Assembly (NCBI RefSeq): GCF_014635545.1
Contig: NZ_BMDA01000003.1
Span: forward strand, 62,001-126,000
DNA length: 64,000 nt
Reading direction: 5' to 3'
Origin: Acinetobacter courvalinii
Lineage (GTDB): Bacteria > Pseudomonadota > Gammaproteobacteria > Pseudomonadales > Moraxellaceae
The notes under the pieces are model-generated. The model was not told where the DNA came from. It was given only the letters and a program-made list of their open reading frames with translations, and ran no database searches. The translations under genes were made by a program, and so were the position numbers. Below, piece after piece: positions 32,963 to 42,488 of this stretch (position 1 is its first letter; every line of letters begins with the position of its first letter).

Positions 32963-34128
32963 TCATCGCCTCCAAAAATATCTCGGGTATAAACTTTATC
33001 TTGTACATCTAGTAAGTCATTCGACAGGCGATTGGCAATAATCACATCACATGATTGCTTGAATTCGTTTAGATCCTGGGTAACTTTCGATTTAAAGAAG
33101 CTATCTTCATGAAAGGTCGGTTCATAAATGATGATTTCAATGCCTTTGGCTTTCAGGCGTTTCATCACCCCTTGAATCGCCGAGGCACGGTAATTGTCCG
33201 AACCGCTTTTCATCACCAGACGATAAATACCGACCGTACTCGGGTTTCTTGCGATAATCGAATCGGCAATAAAGTCTTTACGGGTACGGTTGGCATCGAC
33301 AATCGCTTTGATCAGGTTGCTTGGCACATTGTTATAGTTGGCCAATAACTGTTTGGTGTCTTTTGGCAGGCAATAGCCGCCGTAACCAAACGAGGGATTG
33401 TTATAATGACTGCCAATACGCGGATCAAGACAGACGCCTTCAATCACTTGCTTGCTGTCCAGTCCGAAGCTTTGTGCATAAGTGTCCAGTTCATTGAAGA
33501 AGGCCACTCGCATCGCCAGATAGGTATTGGCAAACAGCTTAATTGCTTCAGCTTCAGTTGAATGGGTCAGTAATACTGGAATATCCTGCTTGAGTGCACC
33601 CTCTACCAGCAAATCTGCAAATTGCTGGGCACGTTCAGACTGCTCTCCCACAATGATGCGGGATGGATAGAGATTATCGTGCAAGGCTTTGCCTTCACGT
33701 AAAAATTCAGGTGAGAAAATAATATTTTCGGTCTGGTATTTCTGTTTGACTTGCTCGGTGAAACCTACAGGAACCGTTGACTTGACGATCATGGTCGCGT
33801 TTGGGTTAATGGCCAGTACATCCTGAATCACACTCTCAACACTTTGGGTATTAAAGTAATTGGTCTGTGGGTCGTAATCGGTGGGCGTGGCAATAATAAT
33901 AAAATCAGCAGCTTGAAAAGCCTGCTGCTGATCTGTGGTCGCTGTAAAATTAAGTTGTTTTTCTTTTAAGAACAGGGAAATATCATGATCTTGAATCGGT
34001 GATACCTTGTTGTTCAGTAAATCTACTTTACTTTGTAGGATATCAAGGGCAACGGTTTCATGGTGTTGTGCAAATAGCATTGCATTTGACAACCCGACAT
34101 ACCCAGTTCCAGCAATCGCTATTTTCAT
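32959..34128 (-). CDS. ugd: UDP-glucose 6-dehydrogenase
   Basis: 389 residues, equal to E. coli Ugd (388) and very similar throughout. NAD site [12 protein letters not shown] at the N-terminus, catalytic Cys in [17 protein letters not shown], and the Lys-rich substrate loop in [20 protein letters not shown]. It oxidises UDP-glucose to UDP-glucuronate with two NAD+. It is normally a capsule-locus gene in Acinetobacter; here it is in the OC region, upstream of the epimerase in the same transcript. Confidence 0.97.
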   Translation of the reverse strand: MKIAIAGTGYVGLSNAMLFAQHHETVALDILQSKVDLLNNKVSPIQDHDISLFLKEKQLNFTATTDQQQAFQAADFIIIATPTDYDPQTNYFNTQSVESVIQDVLAINPNATMIVKSTVPVGFTEQVKQKYQTENIIFSPEFLREGKALHDNLYPSRIIVGEQSERAQQFADLLVEGALKQDIPVLLTHSTEAEAIKLFANTYLAMRVAFFNELDTYAQSFGLDSKQVIEGVCLDPRIGSHYNNPSFGYGGYCLPKDTKQLLANYNNVPSNLIKAIVDANRTRKDFIADSIIARNPSTVGIYRLVMKSGSDNYRASAIQGVMKRLKAKGIEIIIYEPTFHEDSFFKSKVTQDLNEFKQSCDVIIANRLSNDLLDVQDKVYTRDIFGGDE

Positions 34129-34163
34129 AAGTACCTAACAGATTCGACATACATGATGGACGG

Positions 34164-35048
34164 TTAATAGGATAACCACAGTGAACCGAGTTTTAAATCC
34201 CATTCTACCGGTGTAATGACCATTCGTCCTGCATTTGGGGTGAGCGTAATTTCACTGAAGTAAACGTGATCCTGAGATAATAAGAAATCTACTCGACTAT
34301 AACCATACGCAAAACAGAGTTTTTCTGACAATTCAATAATTTTTTCCAACTGTTGAGGTTTGGCTAAAGCATCGGGTGAGTTATCTTTCAGATCGACACG
34401 AAAGGGCTGTAAGTTCCATTCAGTATCATACATGTTTGAATAGTCTTTACCTTGGGGATCTTGTACATCAATTTCCAGATATTCTGGACGGCCTTCAAAG
34501 CAGTGAACCCGACAGGTGGTAATGGTGGATTTACTGACAGGATCAACATAGAGTTCTACATATTTTTCAATCAGAATTTTGGGGCAAATGTCTTTGTAGT
34601 GCCACTCACGTTTTCTGAAATACATGTTCTTTTTCATGTGATCTTTGATTTTAGCCTTGGCCGTGGTGACATCAAGTTTGCTTTTATCACGGCAAATCTT
34701 GGCACTGCCACTGTCATGCGTACATTTCAACACAAACTGATTCGGTAGTTGCTCAAAATCGATTTCATCAGCACAGGCATAGACGCCAAGCAGAGGAACC
34801 AAATAGTCATTTCCTACTTTTGCTGAAATTAAATCTCTGACGGCACATTTATCTGCCAGCTTGGTCAGTAACGGACTTCTTTCATAGATCATGCGCGCCG
34901 TAACTTTTTCATTAAAGCTTTTGGGCGCGCCAAAGTCAGGCGCATAGCCCAACTTACACATAAAACGTTTAGTGAGATATTTTTTATCTGAAACAAATTT
35001 AGTTCTAATTACTTTGGCTTGATATTCAAAATAGTCATAGTTAATCAT
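34164..35048 (-). CDS. ATP-grasp fold, TupA-like protein
   Basis: 294 residues. It begins with the TupA-family pattern (LGYAPDFGAPKSFNEKVTAR) and continues through LPNQFVLKCTHDSGSAKICR to ICPKILIEKYVELY and a C-terminal DFLLSQDHVYFSEITLTPNA, the ATP-grasp metal-binding strand. TupA was described for teichuronopeptide synthesis; in glycan loci such proteins are thought to attach an amino acid or act as an unusual transferase. It lies 35 bases upstream of ugd on the same strand. Acceptor and substrate are unknown. Confidence 0.8.
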   Translation of the reverse strand: MINYDYFEYQAKVIRTKFVSDKKYLTKRFMCKLGYAPDFGAPKSFNEKVTARMIYERSPLLTKLADKCAVRDLISAKVGNDYLVPLLGVYACADEIDFEQLPNQFVLKCTHDSGSAKICRDKSKLDVTTAKAKIKDHMKKNMYFRKREWHYKDICPKILIEKYVELYVDPVSKSTITTCRVHCFEGRPEYLEIDVQDPQGKDYSNMYDTEWNLQPFRVDLKDNSPDALAKPQQLEKIIELSEKLCFAYGYSRVDFLLSQDHVYFSEITLTPNAGRMVITPVEWDLKLGSLWLSY

Positions 35049-35424
35049 TTTAAAAAAAGGTGTAATCCCGAAAAAGTAATCGATAATTATAGTAAATATG
35101 CTTAAATTCGTCTAATAAAAATATACAGATTTTCTTTACTATCTTATTCCAAAAGGTTTGATTTTGTTAAGGATTGTGAGATTTAAGCTTGGCTTCATAG
35201 ATAGGGAAAATACGATAAACACATGATGGAACGATACGGTGTAAAACAATAAAATACTCAATAAATATAATATATTGATTTATATGAAATGATTCATCTT
35301 TTAGCGTCGAACACTCTTACGAAAAGAGGCTGACGTTAAACAGATCAGTGGTGTTATCATAGGAGATGAGATTAAACATCTTTAGCCGTATTTTCGTGCT
35401 TTCTAATTGTTTAAGAGTGAATTG
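35049..35424. other. divergent AT-rich intergenic region
   Basis: It holds promoters for the leftward TupA-like/ugd operon and the rightward Stealth operon. No ORF, repeat, JUMPstart or ops element (GGCGGTAGC) was seen. Confidence 0.4.
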
Positions 35425-36423
35425 ATGAGTGAAATGATGCAACCGGTTGATGTGGTGATTGCCTGGGTAGATGGTAATGATCCAAAATTAAAGCAAAAAC
35501 GCCTACAGTATCAGGGAAAAACACAAGCCTCTGATGCGGTAAGTGATACCCGCTTTGCCAGTAACCATGAAATTTACTATAACGTTGCATCTATTTTAAA
35601 GTACGTTCCATTTTGCCGTCATATTTACATTGTGACCGATGCTCAGCAACCGCAATGGATTGATGACTTTGTCACGGACGGCATTTGTGAAGCCGGCAAG
35701 ATCCGGATTGTGGATCACCGTGAAATTTTTGCCGGTTATGAACAATATTTACCCACCTTCAATACCCGTTCGATTGAAACCATGCTGTGGAATATCCAGG
35801 GTCTATCGGATTACTTCTTCTATTTGAATGACGATTTTTTCTTTAATGCGCCAGCGCAGTTAGAGGATATTATTGTCGACCAGAAAATGGTGATTTATGG
35901 TCATTGGCAAAGTAGTTTTGCGCTCAAGGCCAAACTCTGGTACCGCCAATTGTTAAATCAGTATTTTGCCAAGCCGATTCAACCCAAACATATGATTGCG
36001 CAAATGTTGGGAGCGGATATGCTTGGATTTAAAAAGTTTTTTGAAATTCACCATTATCCGCATGCAGTGGACCGTAACATCCTGCAAGACTATTTACTTG
36101 CGCATCCAGAGTTTCTGGAAAAACAGATTCAGTATAAATTCCGCAGTGTCGAGCAGATTAACCCGATTTCATTGATGAATCATTTAAAGATTAAGCATAA
36201 TGAAGCAGTGTTAAAATCTGATCTTGAGATTGCTTATTTAAAGAATGAAAGTAGTTTAAATAGCTTCTTGCACAGCCTGAACAATGCGCAGATCAAATAT
36301 GGCTGCATGCAAAGTCTGGATCAGTTGAGCGATGCTGCAGCACAGCAGATTTATACGGCTTTAAATCAGAAATTGGCGGGCTACTTACCCCATGTTTTAT
36401 TGGCGCAAACAGCCGAAGGATAA
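35425..36423 (+). CDS. Stealth-family hexose-1-phosphate transferase
   Basis: 332 residues from the ATG at 35425, with AAGAG upstream. Stealth CR1 is VDVVIAWVDGNDP; CR2 covers RFASNHEIYYNVASILKYVP through HIYIVTDAQQPQWI; then LPTFNTRSIETMLWNIQGLS and the acidic FFYLNDDFFFNAP; CR3-like HHYPHAVDRNIL. These enzymes transfer sugar-1-phosphate to a glycan, making phosphodiester links, mostly in capsules. It is the first of three rightward transferase genes and starts 4 bases before the next. Its presence suggests a phosphate-linked residue in this outer core. Confidence 0.92.
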   Translation: MSEMMQPVDVVIAWVDGNDPKLKQKRLQYQGKTQASDAVSDTRFASNHEIYYNVASILKYVPFCRHIYIVTDAQQPQWIDDFVTDGICEAGKIRIVDHREIFAGYEQYLPTFNTRSIETMLWNIQGLSDYFFYLNDDFFFNAPAQLEDIIVDQKMVIYGHWQSSFALKAKLWYRQLLNQYFAKPIQPKHMIAQMLGADMLGFKKFFEIHHYPHAVDRNILQDYLLAHPEFLEKQIQYKFRSVEQINPISLMNHLKIKHNEAVLKSDLEIAYLKNESSLNSFLHSLNNAQIKYGCMQSLDQLSDAAAQQIYTALNQKLAGYLPHVLLAQTAEG

Positions 36424-36426
36424 AGA

Positions 36427-37185
36427 ATGAAAGTTGTAACTTATCTGATTAACCTGGATGGTAGTGATCAACGTCTGGCGAGTGCAACCGCACAGTTGCA
36501 GCAACAAGATTGGCCGTTTATTCGTTTTTCTGCCTACGATGGCCGTGGCAAAGCGCTGTCTGAGTTTAAACAATATGATGATGCCGAGGCACAACGCATT
36601 TTAGGACGTAGCCTGATCAATTCCGAGCTTGGGTGTTATCTGAGCCATTATGGTTGTGTGGAAAAATTCCTTCAGACAGATGCCGATTATCTGGTGGTGC
36701 TGGAAGATGATATTCAGGTTTTACCGAACTTTAAAAATAATCTGCAATCACTGCTGAACTATCTGGATCAACATAAAGAGTTGGACTGGTATGTGGTGAA
36801 TCTGGCGGCGAAAAAGAAGAAGCTTGCCAAAGATATTGTACAGATCGAGCAATATAACTTATGGCATGCCTACTATTTCCCGATCCGGGGGGTGGGGCTG
36901 GTCTGGTCAAGAAAAGGCGCTGAGGAGTTTGTCAAACTCGGTAAAGAGATTCATGTGCCTGTCGATATCTTCTTTCAGGGCTGGCTCAGTAAAAATGGCA
37001 AAGGACTTGGGGTCTGGCAGCCGTTTGTGAAACCTGCGGGTCTGGATAGTGATATTCTGGGCACAGTTGCAACACAGGGCATTCAGCGTAAGGATCTGGA
37101 AAAGCGTGATGCCTCACATGGCTTAAAAAAACAGAAACGTATGTGGCGTGATCGCTTTTACGCATTCAAGCATCTTTATTTTTAA
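36427..37185 (+). CDS. glycosyltransferase family 25 (first copy)
   Basis: 252 residues. Start MKVVTYLINLDGSDQRLASA (the GT25 opening), SELGCYLSHYGCVEKFLQTD and the acidic VVLEDDIQVLPNF. GT25 enzymes are LpsA/Lex2B-type hexosyltransferases of lipooligosaccharide outer cores. It starts 3 bases after the Stealth gene. It differs from the second GT25 at 42489-43265, with only the family motifs shared. Sugar and linkage unknown. Confidence 0.92.
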   Translation: MKVVTYLINLDGSDQRLASATAQLQQQDWPFIRFSAYDGRGKALSEFKQYDDAEAQRILGRSLINSELGCYLSHYGCVEKFLQTDADYLVVLEDDIQVLPNFKNNLQSLLNYLDQHKELDWYVVNLAAKKKKLAKDIVQIEQYNLWHAYYFPIRGVGLVWSRKGAEEFVKLGKEIHVPVDIFFQGWLSKNGKGLGVWQPFVKPAGLDSDILGTVATQGIQRKDLEKRDASHGLKKQKRMWRDRFYAFKHLYF

Positions 37186-37255
37186 TTAATATTGTCCGGT
37201 CAAATCACTTGAGTAAAAAGCTGAGGTGATTTGAAGATATGGCTGAGTAACCTGT

Positions 37256-38167
37256 ATGAAAATATTTAAAAAAATATTCTATCTCTTGAAGTTCTATACG
37301 ATGTATTCGAACCAGAAGAGAGGGGTGAATCCAGCCATCGACAATGAAGCAGATTTGATCGTGCTTAATCCGACCACCCCTGATGCGGTTATTCCCAAGA
37401 AAATCTGGATGTATTGGGAAGGCCCACTGGCTGGATTTGTAGAAAAATGTGTGGAACAGGTCAAAAAGACCAATCCGGATTATGAAGTCCATTTTCTTAC
37501 GCCAGATACCGTCAAAAACTTCTGTGATATTGATTTTGGTCGCTTCCCTAAGGCAACACCGCAACAAAAGGCCGATCTGCTCCGTTTTGAACTAATTTAT
37601 CAATATGGCGGAATCTGGTTAGATGCCAGTACAATTGTCTATGAAAGTCTGGACTGGATTCAGGCATTGGTCAAAAAGACTCAGACCCATAGCTTTGCTT
37701 ATTATCGGGCCAAGAATACTACGATCAAAACCTTTCCTGTTTTAGAAAACTGGTTATTGGCAAGTGCAGCAAAAAATCCATTTTTCAAGTACTGGTTTGA
37801 TGAGCTGGTGACTGCGATTGAATTAAGCCCGAAAGCTTATCTGCAAAAACTGAAAGAAACAGAACCCAATTATCAGGACTTGTTTCAGCATATTGGTCGT
37901 CTGGAGTATCTGGTGGCGTATGTGGCTTGTCAGAAGGTGATGCGTCAGCATTTGCCTAGTATGTGCCTCATTAACTGCGATAAAAATGCACTGTATTTTC
38001 AGGTGAAACACCAATGGGTCAAAGAGAAAGTACTGATTGATATGGCAATTCATCACCCGCCTGCTGAAATGCCAAAGCTAATCAAGCTTGCAGGTAAGGA
38101 AAGAAAAACCCTGAGCCATTATTATGAAAAAGGCATGTATCTGGAAGGTTCATTGCTCGATATCTAA
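37256..38167 (+). CDS. capsule/core glycosyltransferase (GT32-type)
   Basis: 303 residues. Glycosyltransferase sugar-binding (DXD) family, GT32-like: VIPKKIWMYWEGPLAGFVEK, then KADLLRFELIYQYGGIWLDA, whose final LDAS carries the metal-binding Asp. Length and layout match polymannosyl/capsular GT32 proteins. It follows the GT25 gene by 70 bases and is convergent with the next gene, from which it is separated by 18 bases. Sugar specificity unknown. Confidence 0.88.
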   Translation: MKIFKKIFYLLKFYTMYSNQKRGVNPAIDNEADLIVLNPTTPDAVIPKKIWMYWEGPLAGFVEKCVEQVKKTNPDYEVHFLTPDTVKNFCDIDFGRFPKATPQQKADLLRFELIYQYGGIWLDASTIVYESLDWIQALVKKTQTHSFAYYRAKNTTIKTFPVLENWLLASAAKNPFFKYWFDELVTAIELSPKAYLQKLKETEPNYQDLFQHIGRLEYLVAYVACQKVMRQHLPSMCLINCDKNALYFQVKHQWVKEKVLIDMAIHHPPAEMPKLIKLAGKERKTLSHYYEKGMYLEGSLLDI

Positions 38168-38185
38168 AACAAGAGCGAGCAGGGC

Positions 38186-39082
38186 TTAAAGCAATGTTTT
38201 CGGATCAATCTTCTCAAAGGCTTGAACTGCACTACCTTGAGATAGATTAAACACATGAATTCCTTTTTGATGAAACAGTGCTGCAGCGACATCAAAGGCT
38301 TGAAATACTTCATTAACATGACGATTTAAAGTCGTCGGTTGTTGATGCTCATGATTTTCATAGAAACGGGGTTGTGTGAAATTGTTCATATCCAGACCCG
38401 CAATATAAATTTCTTTATAACTTAGGGTATAAATCACCTGAAGAGCCACATACGCGACCGTAAAATAGTCGAAAGTTCCCTTGAAGATATCTTGTGAAAA
38501 GCCAAAACCCTTCTGGATAAAAAAGTCCTGTTCATTTTGATCAAAATGTTTGGCACGATCTAAAAAAAATTCAATGACATTATCTGTAATGGTTTCAATG
38601 ATCTTGATCTGACAGCGGATCTCTTCTATCCGAACTTGTCTGAGAATCATATCTAGACAACGGGGTGTGGTGAAAAAGGTGCAGTCTGTATTCAGGACTT
38701 TTAGAACCAAATCAAAGCGACAGTCAACAAAGTTATGGTCAATAATGATGTAGCTGGAAAATGTGATCGACTCAAATGCGATAGCGCCGTTGACCCCAAT
38801 ATAGTCTATGTCTGGGCGATGCAGAATTTCGGGATCGAGTTGCTGAATAGAAGGACCCGCCGCCACCAGCATACATTTCTTGTGGTTTATCTGTTGTGGG
38901 GCAAGATTATTAGAAACCAGTTGTTTTTTATAATAAATCCGTTCAATGCGATAGTGCTGGTCTCTTGTTACAGTATAAAGTGGCCAGTAACGACGGTTAT
39001 GTTTTGCTGCTTTAGGAAAGAAAATTTTATAAATTAATTTATAAATACTTCTAGAAATTGAACCTGAGAAGAAGTGAACCAT
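38186..39082 (-). CDS. GT42/DUF115-like glycosyltransferase candidate
   Basis: 298 residues. A basic, hydrophobic N-terminus (about 1-25) is followed by LVAAGPSIQQLDPEILH and IDYIGVNGAIAF, the nucleotide-binding opening seen in GT42 sialyltransferases and DUF115 motility-accessory transferases, and later LSYKEIYIAGLDMNNFTQ with HVNEVFQAFDVAAALFHQKG. These patterns suggest transfer of a nonulosonate-type or related sugar, but no CMP-sugar synthesis genes occur in this window. Family assignment is by eye. It is one of two leftward genes in the middle of the locus. Confidence 0.6.
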   Translation of the reverse strand: MVHFFSGSISRSIYKLIYKIFFPKAAKHNRRYWPLYTVTRDQHYRIERIYYKKQLVSNNLAPQQINHKKCMLVAAGPSIQQLDPEILHRPDIDYIGVNGAIAFESITFSSYIIIDHNFVDCRFDLVLKVLNTDCTFFTTPRCLDMILRQVRIEEIRCQIKIIETITDNVIEFFLDRAKHFDQNEQDFFIQKGFGFSQDIFKGTFDYFTVAYVALQVIYTLSYKEIYIAGLDMNNFTQPRFYENHEHQQPTTLNRHVNEVFQAFDVAAALFHQKGIHVFNLSQGSAVQAFEKIDPKTLL

Positions 39083-39160
39083 TTAAACGGACCATTTATA
39101 AAATATCGTCAAGAACAATGGAACCAGATGCTCGCAGGAGACAGTCCAGTTCCATGTATA

Positions 39161-40063
39161 TTAGTCATCTAAAGAAAAACTTTTCTTTTTAAACTTGGCT
39201 TTTAAATTATGCAGAGAGCGGGCAAACCAGTTTTTATCTTCAGGGCGGGTCACTTTGTTTCCACGATAATGAATTTGAGTGGCTTTAGAAAAGTCACCAA
39301 AGGGTTCAATCTGGTAATTTTCCGGACGATAGCCTGCTGCTAATGCTTCTTCATAATACTGGTCAAAGAGTTGCGTCAGGTCATTTCTTGGATGAGGCAT
39401 GATTTTACCGTCAAACCAGTGTTTTTGACCTGCAGCTTCTAAGCGCGGTAAAGAATATTTATGGCTGAACTGAGTGCCCATATCTGAATAATGCAGAATT
39501 TTGATCTGATCAATCGCTAATTCTTCGCCATCAATATTATTGTATGAATCTTGATACGGCTGAACCAGTTTCGGCTTATCTTTTAACAAACGCATCAGTT
39601 TTTTGTGGCTTTCTAGATCTGCCTGTATGTCTTTTAATGGCGGTAAGTAGGCTTTCGCCTTTTCGCAATCCCATACACAGGTACACAGTCGGGCCGAGTT
39701 CTTGCCCCCTTTGGCAATCACGATGGCTTCATCTTGCTTGGGATGTGCCCATAATTCTGCGATATCACATAACACCACCACATCCGCATCCATATAAATG
39801 GCACGGCCCTGAAAATTACATGACTCTGGAATTGCCCATCTAAACCCTGAAAAAGGGGTCGCCCAATGCTCAGTGTGCCAGCCTTCACCCGACTGTTGAT
39901 TGGTATACCATGGACTGTTTGGGTCGTGGCTGAGCTGCATCCATATGATTTCAACTGGATGTTTGGTATGCTTGCGGACACTATAGTCCAGTACCATCAT
40001 TTGTTCTAGATCACAGTTATTGGGATCGCAACCGACAAAAATTTTAATTGGGGAGTTAGACAT
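39161..40063 (-). CDS. GT8-like glycosyltransferase
   Basis: 300 residues. IKIFVGCDPNNCDLEQMMVL at the start, metal-binding DxD in AIYMDADVVVLCDI, then a long acceptor region and a basic C-terminal tail (LKAKFKKKSFSLDD) suited to membrane association. It resembles lipopolysaccharide glycosyltransferases of GT8 type. It starts 115 bases from the divergent HAD gene. Sugar unknown. Confidence 0.8.
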   Translation of the reverse strand: MSNSPIKIFVGCDPNNCDLEQMMVLDYSVRKHTKHPVEIIWMQLSHDPNSPWYTNQQSGEGWHTEHWATPFSGFRWAIPESCNFQGRAIYMDADVVVLCDIAELWAHPKQDEAIVIAKGGKNSARLCTCVWDCEKAKAYLPPLKDIQADLESHKKLMRLLKDKPKLVQPYQDSYNNIDGEELAIDQIKILHYSDMGTQFSHKYSLPRLEAAGQKHWFDGKIMPHPRNDLTQLFDQYYEEALAAGYRPENYQIEPFGDFSKATQIHYRGNKVTRPEDKNWFARSLHNLKAKFKKKSFSLDD

Positions 40064-40178
40064 TCCTAGCTTCCATTTTTAAGGCTGTATTCATAATTAT
40101 AGTCTAAAAAGAGTGGGTGTTTTTGAAATATTTCTCTAGTCGTGATTAATTTACAAAGTGTTTATGTGAGGCAATGTA

Positions 40179-42146
40179 GTGATAACAAATACATTTATTG
40201 AAAAAACCAAAAAAAAGATTGCCAGAGCTGAAGTTGTTTCTTTTGATATATTCGATACTTTGTTATTACGTCCTTACCTTTCGCCTCGTGATTTATTCCT
40301 ACATATTGAAATTGATCAATGTCTGGAAGGATTTGCTTTTGCGCGAAGAGAAGCAGAGTTGAGCGCCAGAAAGAAAAATCCTGATAAACAGGAAATTTGT
40401 TATGATGATATTTATAATGAAATTGAAGCTCGATTTGCAACTGCTAAAAAAATTGAATTAGATTGGGAGTTTATGGTGCTCCAGCCGAATCCTGAAATGA
40501 AAATACTTTGGGATTATGCGCTTGAGTTAAATAAGAAAGTAATTGTCATATCAGACATGTATCACTCATACGAAGACCTTAGCCAATTACTTATTAAAAA
40601 TAAATTTCATGCTTTTGCGCATCTCTATGTATCTAGCCGCTATGGTAAAACCAAGAAAAAAGGGACTTTATTTGAACAGGTCTTCCATGATCTACAGGTG
40701 AAGCCACAGGATATTGTCCATATAGGGGACAATAAAAAGGGGGATTTTAGAACGCCCGCAAAATTAGGCATGCAGGCCATTTTATATAAACAGGTTACAC
40801 ATCAGTTTTTAGCCATAAATGAGCGAGCAAGACGGTTTACTGAACAGAATGTCTCAAGTTTAGGCAAAAGCATTTTAGTGGCTATGTTGGCTATGAGATG
40901 GCGTAAGCAAACTTTGCAACAAGAACGCGCTCAATATTGGGAAGATATTGGCTATGCCTATGCAGCACCTCTGGCTTATGGTTATAGCAAATGGATTGAA
41001 ACAACAGCTCAGCAGAAACAACTGGATCATCTTTTATTTGTTGCTCGAGATGGATTTTTATTACAAAAAGCTTTTGAGCACTTCCATTGTGGTGAGATTA
41101 AGACAAGTTATGTGTATGCACCACGTTTACTGAATCTGGTTTATCGTCTGGATTATGACAAACGTAATATTGAGCATGTCCAAACGATTGTGGATTTCTA
41201 TAGCCAGAAATATACAGATATCCGTGAGTTAAGAGAGACTCAATCACTGATTAAAGCAAATGATTATCACCAGTTTATTCAATCACATAAGCATATATTT
41301 GAGCGTTATGCCAAAGAAATGTATGCTGATTATCATGCCTACATTGATACAATTGTCGATCCACAGCAAAATATTGGTCTGATTGATAGCAAGACTGTCG
41401 CATTTACTTCGCAAAAAATGTTGGAAGATGTCTTACAGCGACCAATTCAGGGATTTTACTGGTCGACGCTATTGCCTTATCGAACCAAGAAGTATGCTTT
41501 TGATGCTTTTATACCTAATAATTTAAATACGCTTGATCCGAATGTGTTTACTAAAAACTGGAAATTTGTTGAGTTACTTTTAAGTTCTCCAGAGTTTTCC
41601 ATTCAGGGTGTTTCACAAGAGGGACGAGCAATTTATAAAGCTGACCCAGGTACAGATGAGTATGTAATTAAAGAGAATTATACCCAAATTACAAAAGGGG
41701 CTGAAATTTTCTATGCCGATCTTAAAGCTATTTTTGGTCAAACCCCTGTTTATATAGAAGGTCAGGAACTTGTTTCCTGGATGAATATCTTTTGTGATCA
41801 TCCTAACAGTCATGACATCAAACAAATGACCAAGATCAAACTGGCTGTCGATGCATCTCATGATCGTAATATGCCTTTATTCTCGATGCAAACTTCATGC
41901 TTGGATTTCTTTAAACAACCCAAGGTGACCTTGAATGCGTTAAAGAACATCGCTTGGAGAACACCTTTACAGACCTTGATCTTACATATACTTCGACCTA
42001 TCAAAGTAAAAAGAAAACCAGCGAAACAACTTAAAATCAGTTTTTTCCCCTACCTTAAAGTGCAATATTTTGTGTGGACATTTTCACTGTTTAAGCGGCT
42101 TTCTTGCCAACTGAGTTTAGGTGATGATAAGAAACATAGTTCTTAG
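40179..42146 (+). CDS. large HAD-superfamily protein of an outer-core locus
   Basis: 655 residues from a GTG with GTGAGG 8 bases upstream. Residues about 15-215 are a HAD phosphatase-like domain: nucleophile motif SFDIFDTLLLRP, motif II-like VIVISDMYHSYEDLSQLL, and HIGDNKKGDFRTPAKLGMQA carrying the acidic motif IV. The remaining 440 residues have no family I can name; they include DHLLFVARDGFLLQKAFEHF, a second HAD-like strand with DG, and QNIGLIDSKTVAFTSQKM. Similar long HAD proteins occur in polysaccharide clusters. Phosphatase or phosphotransferase action on a sugar intermediate is a guess. Confidence 0.7.
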   Translation: MITNTFIEKTKKKIARAEVVSFDIFDTLLLRPYLSPRDLFLHIEIDQCLEGFAFARREAELSARKKNPDKQEICYDDIYNEIEARFATAKKIELDWEFMVLQPNPEMKILWDYALELNKKVIVISDMYHSYEDLSQLLIKNKFHAFAHLYVSSRYGKTKKKGTLFEQVFHDLQVKPQDIVHIGDNKKGDFRTPAKLGMQAILYKQVTHQFLAINERARRFTEQNVSSLGKSILVAMLAMRWRKQTLQQERAQYWEDIGYAYAAPLAYGYSKWIETTAQQKQLDHLLFVARDGFLLQKAFEHFHCGEIKTSYVYAPRLLNLVYRLDYDKRNIEHVQTIVDFYSQKYTDIRELRETQSLIKANDYHQFIQSHKHIFERYAKEMYADYHAYIDTIVDPQQNIGLIDSKTVAFTSQKMLEDVLQRPIQGFYWSTLLPYRTKKYAFDAFIPNNLNTLDPNVFTKNWKFVELLLSSPEFSIQGVSQEGRAIYKADPGTDEYVIKENYTQITKGAEIFYADLKAIFGQTPVYIEGQELVSWMNIFCDHPNSHDIKQMTKIKLAVDASHDRNMPLFSMQTSCLDFFKQPKVTLNALKNIAWRTPLQTLILHILRPIKVKRKPAKQLKISFFPYLKVQYFVWTFSLFKRLSCQLSLGDDKKHSS

Positions 42147-42488
42147 CATTGGAGTTTTTACTAATCCCTTTGGTTGGGGACGAGTGTTTAAAATAGAGCG
42201 TTTAATTTTGATCAGTATTTTGTTTAAAAAAACATAGGTTGAGTAATCTTAGTATGAGAGAGTGAAAATTAATGTTTTTAAGTGTTTGAATTTAATTGCA
42301 TTGTTGAGTATGTCTTTGCAGAAAAATCAGATTTCTAACTTAAATATTATTTTTTATCCTATATTTAAAAGATTTTATCTGATCTCGATTTATGCCTATC
42401 TGAAATAATGTACAACATAATCAAAAACAAGTATTCTTAGCGCCTACAGGCATGTGGCCTAAATTGTATGAATTATTACTATTCCGAT
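42147..42488. other. AT-rich intergenic region
   Basis: No gene, repeat or clear terminator is seen. It probably contains a promoter for the second GT25 gene. Confidence 0.35.

Noticed and set aside
35049-35424. JUMPstart/ops anti-termination element before the glycosyltransferase operon
   Set aside because: No GGCGGTAGC or longer JUMPstart-like sequence is present.
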